64,000 bases of DNA from Mytilus californianus. Taxonomy: Eukaryota > Mollusca > Bivalvia > Mytilida > Mytilidae. The translations under genes were made by a program, and so were the position numbers. The notes beneath the pieces were generated by a model, which was not told the DNA's origin, did no database searches, and saw nothing but the letters and a program-made list of their open reading frames with translations. Each line of letters opens with the position of its first letter. The stretch's first letter is position 1. The stretch lies in contig NW_026262738.1 of the NCBI RefSeq assembly GCF_021869535.1, forward strand, positions 186,001 through 250,000, written 5' to 3'. This document shows, in pieces, positions 46,801 to 58,800 of the stretch.

Positions 46801-49800
46801 CGAATGGATAACAACTGTTATAATACTGACTTGGTATAGGCGTTTTCTTATGTAGAAAATGGTGGATTAAACCTTGTTTTATAGCTAGCTTAATAATGTG
46901 TTCTATAGTAATATTCTATTACACACCTTTATGATTATCTAAATCATCATACACTTCAACATAGTCTTTAGTTCCAAGTGATTCATAGGTTTTACTAATT
47001 CTACAAAATGCACAAACAAGTCATATTAATTTATTCTATATAAAACTGTAATCAAAATGGGACTTCTATGAGTAAAATAGATGAATCTGAATGATATACG
47101 AATCTACTTTATAAATGTATAAAATCTATTTAAACTAAGAAAGTCAAAAGTAGACGAAATTATCAATATCATATTTAAAAACAAATGAAAAATGAAAACA
47201 AAAACACTTACCATTATGATCACATCAAAAAGAGTTGAAAACTACTTATAATAAAAGTAATACAAAATACATTTTAATCTTTGTTTTATATTTATTAACT
47301 TTTAACTATAAAGTAACGAACAAAACAGTGTCAATTTTTATCCCGTATTAATGAACCTCACCTAGGAAAATTTTTCAAACAAAATATGTTAAAAAATTGG
47401 CTTTTATATTGTACAACTCTATATTCTACTATTTTATGCTAGTTTTCTGTTATTTTTGGGCTATACCGTGGAAAACACATCAGGGTTCTTAAATTATATT
47501 GGTTTTAATCTATTTGCCAGCTAATTACCGAGGAACTATCATGTGTGCCGTTGATCGTAAACGTGTAAATAAGTTATAGATAATGAAAGAGTGATTGTCG
47601 TAAATATATAAGATTCAAGTTTTCACGTTAATTAGTTAAATACTGCGAAATATGGCTATTAGCGATTTCAATCCATATATCTCGACTGTATATACCATTT
47701 GTTGTATGTATAAAATAACATTTGGGAGTAACAAATTCTCTAGAATCGAACGAATACTATGCGTTAACATAGCATCGGAATAAATGAACAAATTATTCCA
47801 GAAAATCCGGAACGCCTAAACCTTCAGTTCCAAATATTGTATTAATAATGATGACAGGATTACATTAAAAAAGACATTTATTGTGTAAGTTCTGAAAAGG
47901 CAATAAACAAGAATGGAAGCTTGGGGAACTGCAAATGGCACTGTAAAAAAACGTCTTGCCAAAAATTTTCAATACTTTCCTGAGAAAGAAATAACACAAC
48001 TGTGAGGTGAAAGCAGATAGTTTCTCCTAGTTGTTTGTAAAATATTTCTTTATTTATAGGCCTTGATGATACTTCCTCAGATGAAGACTGAAGGCGATTA
48101 AAGTTTGTGAAATCATTTTTGCCAATATAAATGTATAAATTATAGATAAAATTCAACCGTTGATTTTTTTTTTCTTGCAATTTTGATTTAACATTCTTAA
48201 AGGAGTCGATTACAAAGAAACAAATTGGGATTCATGTACTGATTTTCTAGGAAGGAATGGAAAGCCTAACTTGATAATGCTTGAAATCCCATATCTCTTG
48301 TTTGTGCTAAATTACATCGTAAAGAATTCTTATCGCAACATCGTCGTGCAGCTATTCCCGCCGTAAACCGCCTATCTACACGAATCACTGTCATTAACGG
48401 GTGTATTTAGGATACAAAAGTAAACATGTTTCATTTAAATGCATCGCCTTTTACGCCCCCCCCCCCCCCCCCTCCCCTTTCCCTCGTAGTAGCATTTGCG
48501 TGCTTAAATAAACAACAAGGTCGTTTTCTTTTGCCAATATTTCAAATTCGCGTAACTGTTTAATAACGCAATTGATTATTTTGCTATTTTAGATGAATAT
48601 CATAAGCAACGTTGCGAAAACAACGCATTAAATTTGGATACATTATTATCTGCTCTTACAACTAAATCGTATGCCCTTTAGGCTCTTTTTAATTTATACA
48701 TATTTTGTTCATGCGTTCGAGCAGAGATCCATGATATGAACTAAAACGTTCTAACCGTAGTTTGGATATTACTGTTTATAGATTACCGATGTTTTTCAAA
48801 CGAGAGGCTGTTTCTCAGCTACAAATTTGATCAAAGGGCGACAGCCGATGTGGCAGAGAAAAATCCTCGAGACAAATGATATTCTGTTTGCCTATGACGT
48901 CGTTTATATGGACAACGGCAAGTAGGATGATATGAAAAATTATCGCAAAAAAAGATCAATGGAAAAAATCATAAAATAGCGATAATCGCTTATAACTGAA
49001 AAAAGGACACATAATTCCTCAATATCCGAAGGTCTTTTTATTGCTGTAATTGGTATCGTGCAGAACATGGATTATTGAATTCTGCGCTGTATACATTATA
49101 TATCCATATAAAACTTACGATTTAGACGATGGGAGGCCTACAATATATGCAAACAACAATTGTTATTGATCTAATTTAAAACCCTCTTTCAGGCAAAAGA
49201 GAGGTGTGTTTCTTCATAAGAAATGCGACAACTGATAAAACAAATTCAAGATATGCAAAACTATGAAATTAACTTTCTTTTTTTTTTCTTTGTTGGTTTT
49301 TTGTCTTAGTTTGTATCCTCCGACTCACTGTTAAATTTAACAAACTGATATAGTTCTACAACCGTTTGCACATCAGATATATATATATATATGTTTGTGA
49401 AATTTTATACAAAAACAATATATTTCACACACCTTTATGGTTCTCTAAATCATCATAAGCGTCAACAGCGTCTTTGGTTCCAAGTGAATCATAGGTTTTA
49501 ATAGTTCTGCAATATGCACAAAATACTCATATTAATTTATTCTATATTAAAGTGAAATACACAAAACGTTCCAGAATTTTGGGTCCTCCATGCTCTTCAA
49601 CATCGTACCTTATTTGGCCTTTTTTAGCATTTTTGATTCAAGCGACTCTAATGAGTCGTTTGTTTTCGACACGTGCGTCTGGCGTATCAAATTGTTATGC
49701 TGATACCTATGATGAGATTAATAATGGAACCAACATGATCAAAATAGGAGAATCTTGGTATTTTAATGTGTATTCATAAAAAATGCAGTGCTAATTAAAC

Positions 49801-52800
49801 TGTTAATACGTGTATACTGTTGATAATTTTGAATTCTTCCCTGTTCAGCATATTCATTTCCGTAATCCTTTTGCTGTCAAAACCCCCGTACCCGAAACTT
49901 TACCTACATTTTTTGTATAAAATTTATGTTTGTTGTTATTTCCTTCCAGATGAGTTTGATGTTTAACGTCATTGTTTGAATGAAAGTCTTTCCGAAATGT
50001 ATTTTGTTGCAATAATATTAAATAATAGAGAAAATGTTATCTTTTAGTTTTCTTGTTTTGGACCAACTTTAGAAAAAATGAATATCAAATCACCTTGAAA
50101 TATCTTGGTACGAAATCAGATATTATACGAAATGTAAAACGATTTATTGCAAGAGTGCAACTTTCCATCGTACTTACTGTTTTTGTTGTGTATCGGGAAC
50201 AAATATATCATCTATTTAAAGAAGAATAAACATGTTAGTAAATGTAACTACTTCGCTTGTGTTAAGGTACATGAATGTTTCACAAAGCGATTAATGCATT
50301 GTATTTGAAAAAGCATTTATTATTCTTGACAGCATTTAAGGAGCGTTAACAGTCAAATTCTCATATTTTATCTATAACATACTAAAACATATATCCAAAT
50401 TATAAAAATCCAAAAAGAAACAATTATCGATTCATTGGTTCGCTATTACATGTATAATGTTTCAGCATTTCCTGTGTATTGTCGCCAGACGCTATCTTAT
50501 TATCCACCGACTAGACCTCCAAATATAAAAAAGAAGATGTGGTATGATTGCTAATGAGACAACTGTTCATGAGAGACCAAATGACACAGAAAGTAAAAAC
50601 TATTGGTCACCGTATGGCCTTTAACAATGAGCAAAGCCCATACCGCATAGTCAGCTATAAAAGGCCCCGAAATGACAAATGTAACACAATTCAAACGAGA
50701 AAACTAACGGCCTAATTTATGTACAAAAAAAAGAACGAAAAACAAATATGTAACACATCAACAAACGACAACCACTGAATTACAGACTTCTGACTTAGGA
50801 CAGGCACATACATAAAGAATGTGGCGGGGTTAAACATGTTAGAGGGATCCAACCCCCCAACCCCCCCCCCCCCCCCTAACCTGGGACAGTGGTGTTACAG
50901 TACAACATAAGAACGAACTATATAAATCAGTTGAAAAAGGCTTAACTCATCAGATGGATACAAATAGAAATACATCTAACAAAAATACAGAGTGGACGTG
51001 GCCGGGTACTTGTACATCACAACAACAAAAAGACACTAAGTACAGATCTGAGAGTACTTGCAGTTACTGACAGCTAGTTCAAAGCCAATAACAAGTAATA
51101 AAAAATCATGTATCTAAAACTAAATTATCAATCATTACACATCCAACATCCAATCGATTTAGTGAAAAGACGTCATAAACAGTCAGAGAAAAACATGATC
51201 TTGTGGAATGCTAAGATACAGGTATCAACCGATTGTAGATCCATGAATGTGCATATGTATATACCAATAATATTTAGTTTGCTTTTAATTTACTGATAAC
51301 AAAATCAATATTAATACCAATAAAAACAATATTCAAAGTTCTAATTACAGTGTTGAATTGGTAATCTTTTAGAATAAGTTTATTTAAAGGATTGATAAGT
51401 TTACCAGGATCGTTTTTAAATTTCCAGGCACAGTAAACAACATCTCCGTAACAATGAAGATGTGCTATCCCGTTTGAAATAAGTTTTCTACAGGTACAAC
51501 CAAACTTCAAAACCAAATCTTTATATCTATGGAAGAATTTAGTAAAGGTTTTAAGTAAGTTGTGGTAACGAAATCCCTGACTTAATAATTTACTAATAAT
51601 ACATAGATTACGTTCATTAAAATCCAAAACGTCACAACAGACACGGGCATAGCGAACGAGTTGTGATATATAAACACCGTAAGATGGTGACAAAGGAACA
51701 TCACCATCCAAAAAAGGAAAATTAACAATAGGGAACGAAAAATCGTCCCTTTTGTCGTAAATTTTAGAGTGGAGTTTCCCGTGTAAAACTGAAATATCTA
51801 AATCTAGGAAAGGACAGTTATTACCGTTCACATTTGATTTATTTAAAGTAAGTTCCTTTGGGTAAATTTCGGCAGTATATTTAGAAAATTCTTGATTATT
51901 TAACGAAAAAATATCATCAAGATAAAGGTAAGTGTTGTTGAACTTATCAATTAAATGCAATTTAGACGGGTCTTTACTGAGTTTGGTCATAAACTGTGAT
52001 ACAAAAACAAGTCTGCTATTAAAGGGGCGCGATTAGTGCCAATAGGAATACCTCCAAAGACTATCGACGATCATTTAACGCAATTTAAACAAAAATATCA
52101 ATATGAATAGAAAGTCAGCACGTGCAATCAAATTTTTTTAGGTTTGTTTGATTTCATGTTATAGGTTTAAGATGTATGTGAATCTTCGGTTTATCTGTAA
52201 AAGAATGATTTTTGTGGGCATGACTAGTCAACGAAATGGTTATTCCTAGTGTCTTCTTTGTTTCATTTGAATGTTGACATAATGAATCAACATGCTGACC
52301 ACCAAATGCTAAATGCATCCATCTTGTCTAAAGGTCAAATAAGGTTAAATAAATATAGTTCCAATGGAGTTGAATTATTGACATACAAGTTAATAATACA
52401 CTCGTGATGTCTTTTTGGTATATTTTGACGAAATTAAACAAAATGGACTGCCAATAGCAAAATAGTATTTCTCTATTCGTCTTTCATAAATGGTTGTCAT
52501 ATTTCATTTTTTTTTGTCGAATTCATAGCTTATGCTCTTTTAGGTGTGAAGTTAGTGTAAACATAGTGACGAGAAAAAAATCACATTTTTATTTCGGTAC
52601 ATATGGTTTTTAGAAGAATTGTACTTAGTGCATTATACGTGACCTACTTGATCTACTAATAACTTCCTCGTACTCATTTTCGATCTGCACGTTCTGAAAG
52701 CCACTGTTTTCATAAAATCCAATATTTCTTAGAAATAAACAAAATATCAATTTTGTAAATGTATTTCACTATTACAGATAATTAAGTTTCAAAAGGAACA

Positions 52801-55800
52801 TGTACCTGTTATAAATCTTTTATTTACCTCTACGGGTAGTTAATAGACACCTGCAAAGTTTTTATGAAGTATTTTCAAGGACTATGACTACTCGTTTTGA
52901 AACAATGGTAACGCGTAAAGTTTACAGGTGACACGTGATTGTCTTATTTTCCAATTTGCCCCATGTTCTTTTTTTTTCATGTTGTTATCTATTATCCATT
53001 GTTTTTTTTCCCATTTTTTACTTAACCATGGCTTTTCACTACCTCTCTCTTTGACCTATGCAACTTGATTTACTAGTTACATATTTCTATCATATTTCTT
53101 ATTCGGTAAGACATTTTGTTCGAATACATGATTACACAATGCAATTGTGTTCAAATGTAAACAATTTACAATTTATCAAATAGCATCCCTTGCCTTTAAT
53201 TAAACAATAATATCATTTAAAGTAGAACTACAACAAATAACTCATTTCAATCATTCAAACAGACTTTTTGTCAAGAAGGTATACACATGCAGTGTCTTCA
53301 TGAATTATACTGATCTTGGTCAGTCGGGAAACTGCTAATACAAAGAAACAACAATTATTTTGGGATTTTAAGTTGATTATAGAAGAGGCAAAAAATTGGA
53401 AACAACACGTTTAATAATTTCATGCGTCCGAAGGGATAATCAAACTCATTTAGGCGAAAATAAACTATCAAACGGCCATGGCACAATACGACAAACGATG
53501 AAAAGACAAATAACAATATACAATACACACCATAGACAACGAAACACTGAGCAGCACCACGAACTCATTTAAAAACCGACAATTGAAACACATCTGCCGT
53601 CATCCATGAAACAGATGTTACACAACTTCCAACCAACGCATGATGGCCACTTTATACTTGTCTAAAGGATGATTTCAACTTCACCACTTGGAACTCTTGA
53701 TTAGTTTCCTTGTAAGCAGCAATCTTTTATCAAAGATACTAAGATAGGAAACAAAAGCTCTGGAATATCGCATCAAATGAGTGATGCATACTCCATATGC
53801 AGCCGCAGATGGAATGTTGCTTCATAGAAATGGAAAATTCAAAATATGGAAGATGAAATCATCTCTTTTATCGTAAAGTTTTGTTCGCAATCAACCCTCA
53901 TTTTAAATTTCTAGATGTAAGTCAAGATATGATAAAGACTTGTCCGTATCTGTTGTATCATTTATTTTAAGTTCGATGGCATATGTGCATTTAATATAGT
54001 CACCAAACATTGAATTATTTAGTGAAATGACATCATCTATATAGCGGAACGTAAAGATAAAAGATAATGCAAATTCTATTAAAACTATCAATTATTTTAT
54101 GCTTGTCAAGAGGATAGCAGTTATTACAAAGACAGGGTATGCAAGTTGGGACGGCAGCGATGAAAGGCTAAAAATTTGGGGTGCCAACGGAAAACAATAT
54201 AACGCTGGAAAGAAACAGATATTTCGCCTTGCAACAGGCCTAGTATAGACAGTTGTAGCAAGTATTTTTAACCGAGTTTGTACTTACATGAGTAACAGGA
54301 CTTGTGCAATAATTGGAACAGAATCTGGTTGTCCTGCCTGCGCATCAAAAATCACCAACGTTTTTGGTGTCATTCGTGTTGATCAGTCCTTAGTTTTCTA
54401 TGCTGTGTGTTGTATACTGTTGTTTTTCTTTTGGCAGTTTTCGGTTTTTTTTTGTCATGGCATTGTCAGTTTGTCATCGACTTATGAGTCTAAATATCTC
54501 TTTGGTATCTTCTGTGTCACTTAAACGATATAAGAGTTTTGCACTCTATTTACAGGAGTAATTGGATTTATCGTGCCCATTATAACCGGACATATCTACG
54601 AGTTTATGAATTCCGCACAGTCAAACGAATGCCCAACGTTGACAAGGCTTTTTTTGTCAATTAAACCATAATCATGCTCAACACACTTATGTACCCCAGT
54701 CACCCTATGCATTATATATGATCTGCTCTGAGTTGTGAAGACGTGATCAGTTATTGTACAGCACCATTTCTATTATTCAATGAGAATAAATATGTTTTAA
54801 ATGTAATTATGGAACCTTTCGTTGACAATTATTTTGTCATTCTTTGACCTTAAGATAAACATTTTACTTACGTATTAGTTTGTTTCTTGCCTGTCAATGA
54901 TCATAAAGTTAATTACGAATGAATCCAAGTAAAACGCGAAAGAAATATGTTGATAAATGTATGATCTGTATTTTCATTTATAGGGACCAGTCGATGATAT
55001 TTTAGTTGCAAAAGTAATGTAACATATAAACAATATATATGTGCATGCTTCGTAATTAATTATAAAGCGATAAGCAATATAATATTAAAGAAAAAATAAT
55101 AAAATAACAAATACTTTATAGGCGTCCGAAGCGGTCTTTGAAACTTTCTTCATCCAAATATTTCGAAAAGCTATCAAATAACAATCAGAAATTAGTCCAA
55201 CGCAAAAAGAAAACACCATGGCCAAAATGATGACCGTCGAATAGAAAATGACAAAGACAAAACAATACATAGAAAACTAAAGATTGAACAACACGAACAC
55301 AAAAAAGCTGGGGTTGAACTCGAGTACTCATAAAGGGTAGGAAATTTCTATCCAGCTAGTGGCACCTTTCGTGATACTCATTGCAGTAAAACATTTGGCG
55401 ATACTCCACATTCGATTATGTCACAACGACGTGGGAAGGGATTAGGGTTTCGAAAAAATTAATTTAAAGATAAGGAGAAGTGATATGATTGTCAATGAGA
55501 TAATTATCCACCAGAGTTCAACTGACGACGATACAAGCAAACGTTCATGTGTCAATCTTGGATAAAAGTGACTGACTTGTTTTTAAGTAAATTTTATTAA
55601 CTGACTCTTCCATTGTAATTTCTTACAGGTGATGTATTCCATAGTATCCCTGTACATCTAAAGCGAACCACATGAAGGATAGATAGTGTTCAAATATGCT
55701 ATCAGAATATCATCATGTAAACTTATAATTGCAGAGTAAATGACATGTTTTCCTTAAAAATCTTCATCAAATGATGATCGGAATAGAATATTGTGAAAGC

Positions 55801-58800
55801 CATGTAAATAAACATCATATGAACAGAATATCAGGGAAACACGTTTATTCGTCTTAATGTTTTGCTTAATTTTCGTATTTACTTTTTCTCTTTTTAACGA
55901 CCAGTATGCTTATGATGATGGTACATACAATCAGTGATACTACCATTACAGCTGCTACAGCGCCAATTACAGCGTTTGAGGATGTTTGAATTGCTGTAAA
56001 GGATATTTATTTGTCGTTATTAATAATTTATATAGATATGAAATGCATAAAAACAATATAAAATAGTCATGAATATTGAACAAACTCAATGGCAAATCTC
56101 CCGAAATTGTGTCACTCACAGGGTCAAATATTACATGTATTACTCTAGTAACCGTTTTTGGAATTAGAACATTAAAAGAAAAACAAATGTTTTGAATAAG
56201 CTCATGTTTAAAATATGTGTCAACGTGCATTTAGGCAGAACACAGATTTAAGTATTATGTTTTAAATTGCCGAAACAAAAGATCTGAAAATCCTAGAGAT
56301 CCGACAGGTTATATTTCAACTTATACCTGACATTAGAGTTCTTGTTGTCACAATATCTGTATGTTTGCTCTGATTGAATTTATTTTTTGCATACATTCTC
56401 AATTCATATAATGTGTTATCTTGCAGTCCTGACAAGATGTAAATGTTATGTGTGCCTAACTGGTTACTGGATTTAATTTCCTGATGCACCCATGTATAAG
56501 TTCCACTAGTACGATATTGAACGTAGAAAGTCTGTGTTAGTCCTTCATCATTTCCAGGTATCCATTGAATTGTTATACTGGTTTCTCTTGAACTAGTGAT
56601 GGTAAAATTAAATGGCGTTTCTGGTGCACCTAAAATCATATTTGTTTTCCATCATTTGTTTTAATTAAAATATTTACTCCATTTTTGATTTATTATATAG
56701 TCATCAATCACGGTTTACAAAGATAGACGGATTTAAGGGTCATAAGTATAATGACTCGAAAAAAAAATTGAAGGCAATGTACATTTTTATAAGATATCAC
56801 GTCACTTTTTAAGAAAATGAAACTACGTAAAATAATCTTTACTCACTTGCAGATTCCAGAGTCACTTCATGCTGTACGTACTGAATATCATAATAAAGAC
56901 GTAAAGTATACTTGGTAAAATCAACCTCATGTAGATCATTTATAGTCAGTGTAACTCTGTAACCATTCAGCTGTACGTCTACACCATGAAACATATCTTT
57001 AACTGTTGCAGGTTCTTCCTTGATGGCATATTTGTTTGATACTAACTGTACATTACCTATATACCAACTTATCCTGGAATACTTGGGAATACTGTACACA
57101 TTAACTTTTAATTCAGTACTTTTACCAAACTTTCCATACTGTGTGTAATTATCTCTGTTGTCAGATGTTATCACTGGTGGAGCTAAAAGCATCAGTAAAA
57201 CTTGTTCCATTGATAATATATTTCACTCAAGTAAACATTTAAAAAATTTTAAAAACATTTTTGATAAAGTTTAAAGTAAAATACATGTTAACAAATTGTT
57301 GAACCGGATGTAGATAATGAAATAAGTGCTTTTCTCAAAATATAGTATTTGTATCAAGCGCAAACACAAGCAGTCCAAATGTTTCTTTCTCTGTTTACAA
57401 ATTAAGGGAGACCCCCATTTATATTTTTACCAACTTGAGGTATTCTCTCCCCATTGAAAAGAACCTTCAAGCAGCAATTGATTCTTCACACAAATAAATC
57501 TTGTCTCTTTATCATACAAAAAAACTCAACCAGATCTGTTTCAAACGCAAACAAATTTACAAAAACTACCTGTTTTTTTTAATAATAACAACACTTGTAA
57601 AATAATATTAGAGGCACAAAAATAAGGATACACAGTTTGCTTACCAATGAGACAACTATTCACCAGAGACCAAATGAAAAAAAGAAGTAAGCAACTGCAG
57701 ATGATCGTAAGGCCTTCAACAAAGACAAAAAATCGTAAAGTAAGCTACAGAAGTCATAAAGGTCTAACCACTTATATGAGTGTTTTTCATGAAAGAAAAC
57801 ATGATAAACAATAATGTTTATTATGCCATTGAAATGTTACGTATGCGATACATAAAAGACAACATTATGCAATGTACAGAAACTGATTTACATTTGCAAT
57901 ATTTCTAGGTTAGATGTTTAAGTCAAGTATGATTAAAAGGAAAGAAGAAATTAATGAACATTTTTTTTGCAGTATTCTGAGGTTAATATGCATTACCATT
58001 ACTAATAACATATCCAGATCCTGTCTGTTTCACTTGTCCATGTATTCCTATTATACCATTTTCAGCTGTACACACATATTCACCAGTGTCCTGATAACGT
58101 ATATCTACAGTTACTGTAGGTAATGTTAATATCTGGTTGTTGTCACTAAACTGTCTGATATATTCACCATACTTGGATTGGTGGTGCCATTTACAATTGT
58201 TTACTGGAGGATTACTAGCTAAAGTACTGTGTATCTGTCTGGGTGACTGAGTCTGTGAAAACGTTTTATTTTCTACTGTAACACCAGGTGCATCTGTTAT
58301 AAATAATCATATTAAACTATTGTAAACCAAATCAAAACCAGAAAATGTAAGCATATCCACTTACTAATTATATTACTATTTGTGAACTTGACAAATCAAA
58401 GAGGTTCATACCCCGGCAGATAAGGTAGCAATTCTTTCTTATGATCAAAGTGCTTTTCTAATAATATATTTGAATTGCATTCATATTTGCTATTGAATGA
58501 AATAAGAGATTTTTTTTATATTTTGTGCAATCTTCATGACATCAGGATTTGTTTTCAAACTCATCAGCTCGACAAAAAAAGTCCAGAATATGTTATTTGA
58601 ACATAACAAATTAAAATATTTAGTAATGAATTATTTGGCTTTACTTTGAAAAATAGTGAAACGTTAACAAGCCCCAATTAAGATGGAGAACACTAAGAAG
58701 ATGCAACACGAGTAAATGATATATGCTAAATTGTGAATCAATGATCATTCAAGAATATCATGATAGTGATAAAATTTAATAGATAAATTTTGATATACAT

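Noticed and set aside
47878-48180. 100-codon minus-strand frame in a receptor intron
   Set aside because: No domain or repeat match, no fitting splice phases, and composition like the surrounding intron.
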